Made by a program: the position numbers and the translations under genes. A DNA stretch of 64,000 nt, taken from the NCBI RefSeq assembly GCF_001704415.2, contig NC_030822.1, forward strand, positions 54,615,345 through 54,679,344, written 5' to 3'. This document shows positions 10,208-22,621 of this stretch, in pieces (the stretch's first letter is position 1; every line of letters begins with the position of its first letter). The notes under the pieces are model-generated. The model saw only the letters and a list, made by a program, of their open reading frames with translations. It was not told where the DNA came from and did no database searches. This stretch comes from Capra hircus. Lineage: Eukaryota; Chordata; Mammalia; Artiodactyla; Bovidae.

Positions 10208-12897
10208 AGCATATAGATATATTATCTGTTAACTCCTGTTGCCAGTCTTTATCTCCTGTATTTGTTCTTAACATCATCTCCATTGTTTGAGTAAATTCTT
10301 ATGGCTGATTTGCAGATGTTATTGTCCTTTATTATCCTCAGTATTGGACAGTTTGATTGATTTGCCGTGGTCAGATAGATACTTAGATTGGAACCTAAAA
10401 TTTTTAGGTTAAAATTTTTTTCTTTTTTTTGGCAGTACAAAATATGAAGCAGTCTGTAAACTGACCAGGCTTGGAGCCTTTTGCTGCTGAAGAGGGAAAC
10501 ACTGTTGTTGCCTGGCAGAATCTACAGTGTTTTGTCTCATCAGATCTCTAAGTCAGCAGTTTACTTTTTGTTTAGTAGTATGTCTTGGCTTGTCTGAATG
10601 AGTCATAATTAAAATATAGTCACCAGGACTCATAATCTTATCCAAACAGGAATTATATTATAGAGATATACTATTCTTTGTCATGTATGGAATTAGACTG
10701 ATACAGGTCTGCTGTGATCACTGAGGTGGGTTTTTATAAATGCTAAATTATTTTGTAAGCATTTAAATAAGTTTGTCATCTACTCAAAGGAAAAAAGTCT
10801 TGAAAGTGAAAATAAGCAGAAAAGTAAGTAAATAAAATAAAAATCTGAAAATCTGAATTTTTGTATTTATTACTTAAAAATGAAATGATTACTTTTCCTT
10901 TGAAAAGATTTGAGGATTAGAACAGTTAACAGTTTTGACGTTCCTTTTGTTCATTGACAAAAACATCGTCTAGAATACCTGCTGAGGGCGTGTGGCTTCT
11001 GATTCAGGTCGGTAAATAACATTGCTATGGTTTGCTATGGCCAATTGTCATAGGTAGGTTATTGAGCTAGAATAGCTCTGCAGCGGTTGTCTTCAAGTCA
11101 GTAAACATGAATTAAGAACTTATGTGCCAGGCACTGCATTAAATACTGAGGACACAAAGGTGATTAAGGCATTATTTATACTGGGTTTTGTTCTACCAAG
11201 GATTGGAAGTGCTGACAGGTAGTAGGTATAAATAATACTGTAAAATAAAACTGAAGTTTGGAACCTAGGAAAATAGAAACTAGATTTGTAGGCAAGAGTA
11301 TAATTGAACAGTAAGACACTGGCCCTGTGACTGAGAAGCTCAGTTTAATGTTCGTCCTACTAGTGACATGGTAGAGAAACTAAGCTTTGTTGTGTTTGAG
11401 TTGTGTTAAAAATGTGATATGTATGTTTAGCAGGATTATGAAGACTTCAGGCATTTTGGGGAACTCCCATGAAAATGTCACTTGGAGTTGGCTGCCTGAT
11501 TGGTGGTGGTATTACTCTTGGTTATAAGAGTTGAATGTAAGATAGATTTCAGTATTATTTTAAAGTTTTTATTAAACTTCACTGTGTTGAGGGGACAGTA
11601 TAGGAACCTAGGCTGAGGTGCTGAGGACTGACGTTTCCCTTTACTGTTACTTGGTAATAGGTTTTTGTTTATATGGTAAGTATGGATTTAATATTGAGAT
11701 GGAAAAAGTAGAAGTGGATTGCAGTTTAGAAACTGCCTGTTTCCCTTTTCCATTCTGTTTGTCTTTTATTAAAGTTATTAGACTTTCTGTAGTTTCTAGC
11801 GTTGTTTCAGGGCATCTTGGTGAGGCAGGATGCAAGGCTTTTTGCTGAATCAAAAGCTACTCCTGTTTCTCCAGTTTCCCAGGTGAGAGAAACTCTGATC
11901 AAGGAAGTGATTTGTGATTTGAATATAGAGTCTGTTTGGTGGACTCTTGTGGGCATATCTTAGTTTTAAAAGGGAAAAAAAGATTTACGGTTCTAAAGAG
12001 CTGTATAAACACGACTTTATGATGGTAGCTTCAGATTTCATAGGTTTACCAGATATAATTGTTGCACAATAGGTAATCTTCCACTGTGGTAGTTAATGAG
12101 ATACAAAACTGCATAATTACACCAACAGTTATTTTCCTTATAGAATTTGGTGGCTACTAAGTAAACAGGTTTTTGTTTTTTTTTTTTACTTATCTTAATT
12201 AGCTTAGTGATGTGCCATCACTGAAGGAATCTTATATTTTCCTTCATGCTGCTGCACTCCACATTTTTAGTTGGACAGAGACTGATGTTAATTATTTTAA
12301 AAGAGGGCTTGCTCTTAGACCATATTTGCCAACTGGTTTTCCTTAATTACATGTTTAGATGAACTTCAACTCAGGGAGAAATGATAATGAAATACATACT
12401 ATGGAAGACATTCAGTTAGTCATAGTAGAGGAAAGCCTCCTAGAAGGTAAAATGTTTCAAAATTATTTCAAAGTTTATTCTCCTTGTTTTCATTCATCCT
12501 TACGTGTGTTAAGTGGAGGGAGGTTCCGGGTTGTGGTACTGTTCTGGTAAGGCCCTGTGTTGTGTCTTAAGCACTTCTGATGCAGATACTGACTTTTAAA
12601 ACCCAGACTCATGTAGATGTCTAGTAAGACACCACCCGAGCCTCAAGACAATCTGTGTTTCTTTTCTAACCTGTAAGTTGTGTTTGCTAGTGCATTTCAC
12701 ACTTGAGCAGATAGAATCTAAAGCATGCAGATGGAAACTGTGGAACCTGTCTGTAAATCAGTGCCACTTTCAGGAGATTGGGAATAGCTGTGGCGAGCAC
12801 TGCGGATTTAGTGGGAAGGAGTGCTGTGGTGGATGGGCAGTGTCTGCTCGGGGTTGGAATGGTGAAACTGTAGTATCTGCTTCTCCTGTCTGTCATC
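10208..12897. other. Largely unique, unassigned 2.7 kb
   Basis: No coding exon is recognised. A diverged mammalian repeat appears around 11095-11240 ('taagaacttatgtgccaggcactgcattaaatactgaggacac' type, a widespread old family I cannot name). A T-run lies at 12173-12188. The frame covering 12678-12900 runs on into a SINE and shows no motif. Confidence 0.5.
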
Positions 12898-13120
12898 CCT
12901 GCCATGCCTGCATGCTCAGTCATGTCTGGCTCTTACGCAGCCCCATGGACTGTAGCCCACCAGGCTCCTCTATCCGTGGAATTTTCTCAGCAAGAATGCT
13001 GGAGTGGGTTGCCATTTCCTATTCCAGGGGATCTTCCCGACCCGGGGACCAATCCCTCATCTCTTGCATCTCCTGCAGGCGGTTTCTTTACTACTTGTGC
13101 TACCTGAGAAGTCCTGTGTC
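12898..13120 (-). mobile_element. Bov-tA SINE
   Basis: Minus-strand copy: tail 'catgctcagtcatgtctggctc' on the left, body 'gctggagtgggttgccatttcc' in the middle, and the SINE start as 'tgctacctgagaagtcctg' on the right. It creates a long chance frame on the plus strand. Confidence 0.85.
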
Positions 13121-14145
13121 GAACACATTTCCTGATCATATTGAGAGCCCAAAGGCACAAGATAATAATTTCAGCAGTTGCCTGGGCGAAATAAAGAGGA
13201 GAGAGGTATATAGGACAGAAGTGGGCCTGTAAAGGGAAAATCGCTTGTGGATGAAAGACTAGAGAATGGTGAATGGGAAAGAAAAAGCTTGGAAAGACCT
13301 GAGAGTTGGCATGAACAGTCTTTCTCTTTCGGGAGGGTGGAGATTGGGAAAGGAAAACACGTCTATAAAATTCTAGGGGCGAGGAAATTAAAAGTTAATT
13401 TGAGTTGTACTGTTGTTGGGTTATAGTAAAAATTTTTGTTGTTCTCAAGGTAGGGAAAAAAAAAATATGATGCTCATGGGACTTCTTGAGTTGGTTTATT
13501 TGCCACTTTAGATAAAACAAGTAAGGGAGACTTCCAGAATAGTGTGTGATGATGGTCTTTCGGAAGGTGATTGTGGAGCTGCAGGATGTCTTCTTTCTCT
13601 TCTCTTGTGATCCCACCCCACTTTACCAGATACTTAGTATCCCAGTTTTCCAAAATAAGTTCAGGGGAGCATTCGTGTCCCTCAATGTTTAAATATATGT
13701 TCTAGGAGGAAAAGAATCATTAGGTAAGTTGGAGGACTAGTAGGGTTCCACAATAAAATATAATAGTGAACAAAATTAGTCTGCTTTTTTTGCTGTAGGA
13801 CATCTGAGAGTTCTTAAAATACTAGTGTGCCTTGTGAATCACTGAAGAGAGAAATGGGGTGGAGCGTGTGGCTTTTCTCAAATTTGGTTGACCACAGTAC
13901 AGTTTGAAAAAAGCTGGTATGTATATATAATTGTGCTACCTGTAAGCCTGGGTTTGTATAGGTCCTCTTGCGTTGGTAATTTTTTTCCACTTTCCCATTT
14001 CTCCATCATCACCCCCTGACCCCTCAATTAGGGGAATAAATTCTCTGCTCTCTCATTTGCATTTGTGTATCCCACTTGAAGGGAATATTAGTACTAGTGT
14101 ACATTTTAAAATATGATAGTATTTACTTGAACTCCTTCTTTGAGT
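13121..14145. other. Unassigned sequence
   Basis: No repeat or gene recognised. A (TA)n-like patch is at 13919-13929. Confidence 0.5.
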
Positions 14146-14149
14146 TTCA

Positions 14150-14520
14150 GGTCTCTTGATAATTGGACCCTGATCTTACCTACATTTTGAGGTTTATTCA
14201 CCACTACTCACCCATGCTAATTCCTCACTGAAGCTCAATTTCTTTACTGTTCCATGATTATATTCTGTGCTTGCAATGTTCTCTACCTTTATATTAAGGT
14301 CTAGCCAAAGTGTTAGCTCTTCCATTAGACCTCCCCTGATCTCTTTAGCTAGAAATAATCTCTCCTTCCTCGGACAGCATTTATCTATTAATACCTGTAG
14401 TGATATTTGCAGATTGGTCTGTGGTTATTTATGCAGATATTTTGCAAGCTTGAGAAGAGAGGGCATGCCATTCTATACCACCTATATCATCCATAGCTCC
14501 TAGCTTAACTATCCCCCACA
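14150..14520 (+). repeat. L2-like LINE remnant
   Basis: The 'ctgtgcttgcaatgttctctacc' region followed by 'agtgttagctcttccattagacctcccctgatc' resembles the L2 3' portion in sense. It is strongly diverged and the ends are uncertain. Confidence 0.45.
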
Positions 14521-14521
14521 C

Positions 14522-14765
14522 AGAGTGTGATAATACAAGCTAATGTTATGTGATCAATCTTTACTACAGTCCTATAGGTATCCTCATTTTATAGATGAGG
14601 CAGCTAAGACAATGAGAGGTAGGGTAAATTACTCAAAATCACATATTAAGCTAGTGATAGAGCCAGGAACCTAATGCCCTAAGCAATCTCATGCCCTTAA
14701 TCACAACATAACACTGCTTCCTATAGTAAGTAGGTCCTCAGTGAATATTTGAATGAATGAATGAA
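14522..14765 (-). repeat. MIR SINE remnant
   Basis: 'cctcattttatagatgaggcagctaagac', then 'aattactcaaaatcacatattaagctagtgatagagcc', is MIR antisense. A (GAAT)n patch at 14750-14765 closes it. Confidence 0.7.
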
Positions 14766-15019
14766 TGTGCAGGCTGATGGAAAAGAGTCCCATCAGCTGT
14801 GTTTCAAAATTGTTCAGTTACTTTCGTTATTGCCTTTTTGAAGTTGACATTTATCTGGCCATGTAAGAAGTTCTAAATGACTAAGAACAGTTAGCAAGAG
14901 TGAGGTGGGTCAAGGGAGTGGTAGAGATGAGTGTGTGGGGAGATGCAGGATGTTATTTATAGCCAAGAAGATTCATTGCTATGCTAGAGACTGCTGCTTT
15001 CTTTGTGAACTGAATAGTG

Positions 15020-15235
15020 ATGAGTCCTGGCTTTGGAGTCTGGATACCTGTATGGCAGTTTCAACTTCCTAATTTATTAGTTTAGCAAGTTTCTTAACCG
15101 TTCTAAACCTCATTTTTCTCCTCTGTAAAATAGCAGTAGCTACTTCATTAGTGTTTTTATGAGAATTAAATCAGATAATCATGGAAAACACTAGCCTGGT
15201 GCCCAGAACATATTGTCAACTGATACTAGTTATAA
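15020..15235 (+). repeat. MIR SINE remnant
   Basis: Sense MIR: 'ggctttggagtctggatacctg', 'gtttcttaaccgttctaaacctcatttttctcctctgtaaaatag', then 'gagaattaaatcagataatcatg'. Confidence 0.75.
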
Positions 15236-15631
15236 AACAGGAAGTTTAACTTAATGTAAAACTAGCTACTTCTCTCTTAAAAAAAAAAGTCCCTTTGAAC
15301 TTAGACCTTCAGATTTCAAAGTAGTAAATAGATCTGTCTTTTATGATTTTCTTTTTTCTTTTTTACTTCACACTGTTTTATTTTCTGATTTGGGGAAGCT
15401 GATAGTCCAACATTTAAGTTATTTGTTCTCTATCTCAGGGCAAATAAATGAGCACTAGATTAAGAGCTCAAAGTATTAGATTCCAACATTTTTCATATTC
15501 AGTAAATTCACTTTTTGTGGGAGATACTGGGCTATGTTACTCAAGCTTGTGGCTCTAGTCATCGATCAGAAATTTTCAGTGCTTTCATCAGCCCTTTTGA
15601 TAGACATGAAAATCTCATGCCTTATTGCCTT

Positions 15632-15785
15632 TTGTAGGCTCACCAGGTGTCTCAGTGGTAAAGAATCCGCCTGCCAATGCAGGAGACACAAGAGATGTGG
15701 GGTTTGATTCCTGGGTTGGGAATATCCTCTGGAGTAGGAAATGCCAACCTACTCCAGTATTCTTGCCTGGAAAATTCCATGAGTA
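15632..15785 (+). mobile_element. Bov-tA SINE, 3' truncated
   Basis: The SINE starts 'ggctcaccaggtgtctcag' and stops at 'ggaaaattccatgag', before the BovB-like tail, much like the copy at 601-760. I did not find a clean target duplication. Confidence 0.8.
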
Positions 15786-15811
15786 TTTTGAAGTAATTAC
15801 AAAATGGCCTT

Positions 15812-16097
15812 GTTTTTTAAAAAAGTATCTTATTTTTGGCTGTGCTGGGTATTCATTGCTGCACGCAGGCTTTCTCCAGTGGTGTCAAGCAGGGGCCACT
15901 CTCTAATTGCAGAGTGTGGTCTACTCACTGCAGGGGCCTCTCTCTTTGCAGAGCGCAGGCTCTCCGACACTCAGGTTTCAGTAGTAGTGCCCACAGGCTC
16001 GGTTGCCCTGCTGTACATGAGATCTTAGACCAGGGGTCCAACCAGTGTCCCTTGCATTGCAGGGTGGATTTTTAGCCACTGGGCCACCAGGGAAGCC
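15812..16097 (-). mobile_element. CHR-type SINE (cetartiodactyl)
   Basis: Antisense CHR: starts 'cttatttttggctgtgctgggt' and ends 'ccactgggccaccagggaagcc'. A 12-bp direct repeat CAAAATGGCCTT flanks it exactly (15800-15811 and 16098-16109), which fixes both ends. CpG decay is advanced. Confidence 0.85.
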
Positions 16098-16109
16098 CAA
16101 AATGGCCTT

Positions 16110-17699
16110 ACTTCTTAAATAAAAGTACTATCTTATAATAAAAATTATCAAAATTAAACTGCTGAGAAGAGAAAACATTTCTATTTATGGTATATATTAA
16201 AAATTCTAGTGTACATTGTACCTACAAATATCATATATTGATGGCAAGCCTGTCTTAAATTGAGTTTGTTCTGAATATTTTCTCATCGTTGAGCTTTATT
16301 TTTGGTGTCTGTAATATGAAGACGATGGGTATCTTTTTATTTATCAAATAAGATTTATTTTGTCGATTATGCTTTTTCTTTTAAAAAGCACCTTCCTGTG
16401 CCGAGAATTGCCGTGGTCTCAATGTAGAGCCTAGGTGATTCTGACCTGAGTGATTCTGTGTGAATGTGTGAGATATTTCAAAGAATCTTAGTTTTGATTC
16501 ATGTATAGGGAAGAAATATGAGATTATTAGTAAAGATAAGAGGAATGGAGAGTCATTGTAAGTAAAGAAGCTTGTAGTAATTTATTCTAGACTCAAGCCA
16601 GGGGTGTGTTGGTTTGGCTATAAATTATTGAAGTTGGTGTTCTGTGCAGTTTACTTTGAGTGGTTCTTTGTTTAGTTGAGCAGGTTCACATGAGGCTGAG
16701 AAAACAGGAAGATTGTGCTTGGAAAGGGAAAAGGTGGTCTTGAGGCCAAGTCAGGTCAATAATATTATAAGAAGAGTCCCCAGACAGGATGTTTCTGTTT
16801 TAAAAAATTTTGTCTGAAATGTAAATTCACATATCTGGTATAAATTATTCTAGCTAAGGTTTACTGCTTTCTTTTGATTCAGAATTTTAAACAAAACAGA
16901 TCTCAGTCACATAATACACAACAAAAAAGAGAAATCATAAAACATTTTAGAACTCCTTAAGTGGCATGATTTGTTGATGCATTCAGCATTTGAGAGACCA
17001 TGTGAAAACAGAGGAAAGGTATTTAGCATAGGACTTAACTTGTTCTTGGCAGAGCAACCAAGGCAGCGTTTGAATTACTGCTCTGTGGTGGTCCTGTTGT
17101 TTGGCAAGTTTTTTTTCCTACCGCTTGATTGCCATGTCTTTGTCAGTTTCTGCCTTGCCTTGGAAGATGTCTATCTAGGGCAGTTACCCTACTGACAGAG
17201 GATTCAAGTTCAAAGCAGGCAGTTGTTCTGTTTAACCAGAACTTCACTTACAGCTGGTCCTAGCCTGAGTCATTGAAGTTTGTTGTGCCCACTTTAGGTC
17301 TTGACGCTTGCTGTATTATTTGGGAGTGGCAGGAACCTGGAAGTCAGTCAGGTGTCTTTTCCATCCTCATTCATGTTAGCTGGTTATGGTGATAAAAGGG
17401 GTCAGATCCACACTGAGTGTGGCCTTCTCTGTCGGGATGGGAGTGGAGGCGGTGCCTCAGTGGCCTTCCTCCTTCTAAGAACTTCTGCCCATCGCCTTGC
17501 TTAAAGACTTCTCAGCCTTAGGGGAGTTTTCTGTTTATTCTGGCTCAGGTGATCTGTTCCCTCCTTTGAACTTGCTTAATTGTCTCTGAGTCATGTGGCA
17601 ATTAATCTTGTTTTGCTTTGTGTTATCTCTTGTAGTTGACTTTTATTGTTAATGTTAAGCTGCTTGAGGACAAGAGCTGTTACTAATTTTTTTTTCCCT
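16110..17699. other. Unassigned 1.6 kb
   Basis: No repeat or gene recognised. The short frames at 16971-17195 and 17301-17504 have no motif and no supporting splice context. Confidence 0.45.
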
Positions 17700-17710
17700 A
17701 TACATTTTAT

Positions 17711-17923
17711 GGGGCTTCTCTGGTGTTTCAGGGGTAAAGAATCCGCTTGCCAAGGCAGAAGATGCAGGTTCAATCCCTGAGTCGGGAAGAAACCCTGGAG
17801 AAGGAAATGGCAGTCCACTCCAGTATTCTTGCTGGGGAAATTCCATGGGCAGAGGAGCCTGGTGAGCTACAGTCCATGGGGTCCGTGGGGTTGACTTAGC
17901 AACTAAACAACAACAATTTTGGC
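17711..17923 (+). mobile_element. Bov-tA SINE with target-site duplication
   Basis: It begins 'ggggcttctctggtgtttcag' and ends in an A-rich (AAC)n-like tail. The 11-bp repeat ATACATTTTAT lies at 17700-17710 and 17924-17934. The copy has a deletion in its tail, where 'cgcaaagagtc' is missing. Confidence 0.9.
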
Positions 17924-17934
17924 ATACATTTTAT

Positions 17935-19905
17935 AGTGACTCTTACTTTTCCCTGGATTTACCCTGGGAAGTTTTCTTGCGTCTCAGATGGCAAGAACAT
18001 CCTTTAGAACACTTCAGAAGAACCCTCAGAATCTTTCAGACTTTTCGGGCCACGTGGTGTTTGCCTATGGCCTTGATAAAAGCCATTATCTCTTTTGCCA
18101 TAGACATAACCAAGATTCTGGGCGGCAAAGTCTTCCTAGAGAAGTACTTGAGTGGTTTTTTGGTTTGGAGAGAAAGTGATCGTATCCTTTACTTTGCTTT
18201 AATTTTTATCACCAAATATTTTAAAGACAGAAGCAGGTAAACAGGCAGACATTTGACATGAAGATCTTACATGACTGGTTAATACTGTATAAAACACATT
18301 TTAATTTTGTTACACTCACCTTGTAACATTAGAAATGAATGATCTGGTTGATGTGGTGCTCTGAATTTTCTTCTAAGGGATTTATTTCTTAATGAATCAG
18401 GGGTTTCACATTTAAAAGGAATCTGCATACTTTTATGTAATACCCCAACTTTCATAAGAATTATTTTTTTGTTCGTCATTGCCTTGTTGGGAGCTCTAAC
18501 TATTTTGCCAAACAATCATTTAGTGTATTTTCTGTGCTGACTTTGGCTTGGTGGCATGTAACAATTCTGAAGGAACTAATGCTACATTAATACAAGTTGC
18601 CTGTGATGGCATAATGACAAAATATGATATTTTTGTTAGGGGAGAAAAATCCAAAATTCTACTTTAAAGAAACTATTTTGAGCTCTTGAGAAGATATAGT
18701 TAGATCTTCATTTTTTTTTTTTTTCTTCCCTCTAAAAAATTATGGGGAAAACACAAGCCTCAAGTTATTTCCTAAAATATTTCCCATGATGATTGCTACC
18801 TTAGTTTTTAAGGCTTTTCTTCCTTCAGGAGCCCTGGATCTTCTATAAGTAGAGTCAGAATGCTAGCTCTTCTTTAAGTAGAATCAGAGTAGACCTTCCA
18901 AAGCTTTGTAAGAGCCCATGAACCCACGGATAGTCCCCGTAGCTTCCATGTGTCCTTTTGTTACAGTTATTTTTTTCTGAGAACAGTTTGCAAAATGTCT
19001 TCATACCACAGTATCTCAACTTTCAGGAAAACACAACTTACATATTTTTTGTGTTTTTATGAGGAGCAATTTATTACCTTATTATTTTTGAAAATTTTAT
19101 TTCCTGTTTCTATATTATACAAAAATAATGGATTTTTGGATTTTAGGGAAGTACAGTTGTCTGCTCTGCATGGTGTCATGGAAGATAATTTATTTTGATT
19201 TAATTAAAAATTTAAATTGTAAATACACATGACATTGCTTTATTTTTCCCTTTTAATTTTGTATTTTTTTCTTTATTGTTTCTCTTCTCACACTGAAAAC
19301 AATTCTCTTATTCGAGCCTCACACACCTTCCTTACTAGGATTATCTTGTTTCTCACAGACCAGAAAGGAAAATAATTCATTGTCTTTTTTTTCCCCTCCA
19401 AAACATTTTTTGAAGTGTTTTATTCTTTTGAAAATAGGTTCACCTTGGAGCATGCAGTTTTAAGTTTGGGTGAATTAACACTGTTATCTATATCAGATAT
19501 TTTAAAAGCTGAGTGTAAGACCACTTCTGATTGGGTTGCTTTCTCAAAAAACATTTTTATAGCCAACATTTCTATCCTGAGCTCCTTGACCTAGTCTGAG
19601 GTTTTGTAAATGAATTTTTATCCGGAGCCCTAATCAGTGTGAAACTGATAAATTAGTATAAATCTGTTTATAAGTTTGCCGAATGTTTAAGAAAGTCAGT
19701 CTGTGTTTGATGAGCTCTGCTAGGGGAAGCGAGAATTCTATTATGCCATCAAACCACCAATGCCTTGCCCTTCATGGAGCTCTAGGTTATTTTTGTGTTT
19801 TGTTTTGTTGCACAGTATCAAAAGAAATCCTGATTTACACAGGAAAGTCCTTGTAAATGGCAAAAAAAAAAGTTTAGAGCTCTTTGCCTAACAGCAACAG
19901 CAACA
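17935..19905. other. Unassigned 2 kb, with one splice-flanked open stretch
   Basis: No repeat could be named. Two overlapping reading frames stay open across 17988-18176 and 17977-18237; an acceptor-like 'ttttcttgcgtctcag' precedes 17988 and a donor-like CAG|GTAAAC follows 18236. I do not recognise either translation, and chance is the simplest explanation. Confidence 0.35.
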
Positions 19906-19907
19906 TC

Positions 19908-19931
19908 TAACCCTAACCCTAACCCTAACCC
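19908..19931. repeat. Interstitial telomere-like array, (TAACCC)4
   Basis: Four exact tandem TAACCC hexamers. The array starts inside otherwise ordinary sequence ('cagcaacatc') and abuts a MIR remnant. It is far too short to be a chromosome end. Confidence 0.9.
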
Positions 19932-19936
19932 AAGCC

Positions 19937-20120
19937 CTAGACTCCTGGTGGGAGCTTTACATGTATTGATTTCCACAACAAACATTTCATATCTACTTTA
20001 CAAATGAAAAAACTGAAGCACAGTGAGTTAAAGTATCCAATACCGAGTTTACAGATAGTGAGTAAGTGACAGAGATAGGCTCAAATCTAATGCCCTTAAC
20101 CATTACTGTGCTTGTATTGC
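19937..20120 (-). repeat. MIR SINE remnant
   Basis: Antisense MIR: 'ctttacaaatgaaaaaactgaagcacagtgagttaaag' followed by 'gacagagataggctcaaatctaatgccc'. Confidence 0.7.
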
Positions 20121-20127
20121 TCTGAAA

Positions 20128-20302
20128 TTGTTGTTGTTACAGTAGCTCAGTCATGTCCAACTCTGCGACCCCATGGACTGCAGCACGATAGGTTTCCCAG
20201 TCTTTCACTATCTCCCGAAGTTTGCTCAAGCTCAGGTCCATTAAGTTGGTGATGCCATCCAACCATCTCATCCTCTGTCCTCCCCTTCTCCTCCTACCTT
20301 TA
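20128..20302 (-). mobile_element. BovB LINE 3' fragment
   Basis: Minus-strand tail 'gttgttgttacagtagctcagtcatgtccaac' through 'catctcatcctctgtcctccccttctcctcctacc'. It is 5'-truncated near 20302. Confidence 0.85.
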
Positions 20303-20411
20303 ATTTGTTTTGAGGAGTGGGCTTTATTTGAACTATTTATAGTAGGACTAACCAATTTCTCAGAATGAAGAAAGAGATTCTAGAACTCATTATATGCTTG
20401 CAAATAACTGT

Positions 20412-20690
20412 AAAGTCTGCAGGAGAGGGCAATGGCACCCCACTCCAGTACTCTTGCCTGGAAAACCCCATGGACGGAGGAGCCTGGTAGGCTGCAGTCC
20501 ATGGGGTCGCTGAGGGTCAGACACGACTGAGCGACTTCACTTTCACTTTTCACTTTCATGCATTGGAGAAGGAAATGGCAACCCACTCCAGTGTTCTTGC
20601 CTGGAGAATCCCAGGGATGGCAGAGCCTGGTGGCTGCCGTCTATGGGGTCGCACAGAGTCCGACACGGCTGAAGTGACTTAGCAGCTGCA
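20412..20690 (+). mobile_element. Bov-A2 SINE (dimeric)
   Basis: Two tandem BovA-type units sit head to tail: unit one from 'gagagggcaatggcacccc' to 'gactgagcgacttcact', a short TTTCACTTTTCACTTTC linker, and unit two from 'ggagaaggaaatggcaaccc' to 'gtgacttagcagc'. The dimeric layout is diagnostic for Bov-A2. CpGs are well retained. Confidence 0.9.
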
Positions 20691-21196
20691 GTGTAAAGAC
20701 CATGCCTTAATAAATGAATAGTTTGAATCATACTGGCATTTTCTTAACAGCTCATGCTGGTCTATGGAGCATGCCGTTCTTACTTAAACTATATTTAGGT
20801 AATAGCTTTTTATAAGAGCCACTACTACAGTTTTTCCTGTCGTTATTTTATTACCACTAGTACATTCTCATTATGTTTTAACCAGCTTATTTGAGGGCAT
20901 AGTAAAAAGTTGTCTAACTACTGCTTAATTTTTTCCCTCCTGTTGTATATGATGTTTTACAGATAAGCCCTTTTCATCATTGCTTGCATGAACCTATTAT
21001 TTAAAAAACTGGAAATTTTCAACATTTTCCATGTCCTTGCTTAGTTAAAGTGTAAAAATTTCACATAATTTTAGCCATTCAGTTGTTCAGATATTGTAGA
21101 TGTTTTCCTCTAATATCTTATTTTCTAATAATGGTTATAATCATATTTAAACAGTACTGTAATCATCAAATAAACTTCTTTACAGTGTTAGTAGCA
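20691..21196. other. Unassigned sequence
   Basis: AT-rich; nothing recognised. Confidence 0.5.
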
Positions 21197-21417
21197 TATG
21201 TGAATGCTAAGTCGCTTCAGTCGTGTCCAGCTGTTTGCGACCCCATGGACTGTAGCACCCCGGCTCCTCTGTCTGTGGGATTCTCCAGGCAAGAATCCTG
21301 GAGTGGGTTGCCGTGCCCTCCTCCAGGCTTTCTTCCTGACTCAGGGATTCCACCTGCGTCTCTTAATGTCTCCTGCATTGGCAGGCGAGTTCTTTACCAC
21401 TAGCGCCACCTGGGATT
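21197..21417 (-). mobile_element. Bov-tA SINE
   Basis: Minus-strand full-length copy from 'tgaatgctaagtcgcttcagtcgtgtcc' to 'taccactagcgccacctggga'. CpGs at several consensus positions are still present. Confidence 0.9.
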
Positions 21418-21987
21418 TAATAAGCTTTTCCTTCAGAGTGTCTACTAGTTATTCCTGTTCTTTGTAAAAACTTATCTTGAACAACGGTGTGATATTTTCA
21501 TTGTTAGAATTAAATTTTATTTGAATGCTTTCTTTGCCTCTCAGTAATATCAAGCTTTTCTTTTTATGCTTACTTTTCCCTGCTCCCCACCCTCCAACTA
21601 TGTCATAACTTAACAGGGATCACAAATTGATTTTATAAGATTTGGTTTCATTAAAATATCAAGAAGCTGAGATATGTACTTTTTCTTGCTGTAAAAGGTG
21701 ATTTTCACTGACAAATTGCTATTATCTTATTTATTGATAGGAGATTTTATCATTTCATAATATAATGTGTTATCAATGTATTTGATAGTGGTTGAAGAAT
21801 TGGTTGGCATTGGTTTCTAATACCAGTTGTCAAACTTGCCTTGAATAGGATCAGTCTTGTTACATCCATTATTATTTTTCTTAAATTCCAGAATTTAAAT
21901 CATATTTTGATATGGCTCATTGATATGGTTGATTAATCATTTTACCTTACTGCAAACATTGAGTGATTGAAGAAGGATTAGGAGCTT

Positions 21988-22246
21988 ATGATGATGTTGT
22001 TTAGTTGCTAAGTCATGTCTGCCTCTTTTGTGACCCCATGGACTGTAGCCTTCCAGACTGCTCTGTCCGTGGAATTTGCCAGGCAAAGAGTACTGGGTGG
22101 GTTGCCATTTCCTTCTCCAGGGGATCTTCTTGAACCAGGGTGGGTTGCCATTTCCTTCTCCGGGGGATCTTCTCAAACCAGGGATCGAACATGAGTCTCC
22201 TGCATTGTAGGCAGATTCTTTACCACCGAGCCACTGGAATAGCCCA
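21988..22246 (-). mobile_element. Bov-tA SINE with 43-bp internal tandem duplication
   Basis: Minus-strand Bov-tA in which 22098-22140 is repeated immediately at 22141-22183 with three mismatches. Both copies cover the 'gggttgccatttccttctcc' part of the body. The rest of the SINE is in normal order, ending 'ccaccgagccactggaatagccc'. Confidence 0.9.
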
Positions 22247-22621
22247 AAAGTTTATCACAATGCTATCATAAATATAAAAGTAGGACATAAGGACCCAAAC
22301 CTTTACGTTATAGATTCACTTATTTTGTAACAACCATGTTACGTCACGTAGAGCATGTGCTGAGGCAGTGTTGCCTGACAGTTAGGAGTGCAGCCTCTGT
22401 GTGTGCTAGAATCACTTTACGTAAGTGGGTGTATACAGTCCTGAGTAAGAAGAAGAAGAACATTCAGTAAGTGGACAGAAATGGCTGGAGAAGCCTTATT
22501 TTGAGTCCTTCACAAAAGCAAGTTAACCTGGAAGGTGAAATTGCCTGGAACTTGTTTCCATTTTATTACAGTTGGCATATAACACATCTGTGTGCATCTT
22601 TGTCATTGAAGAAATAGTTGT

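Noticed and set aside
12678..13232. 184-codon plus-strand open frame, long for this window
   Set aside because: Its second half is translated from a minus-strand Bov-tA SINE, and the first half has no motif, start context or splice support.
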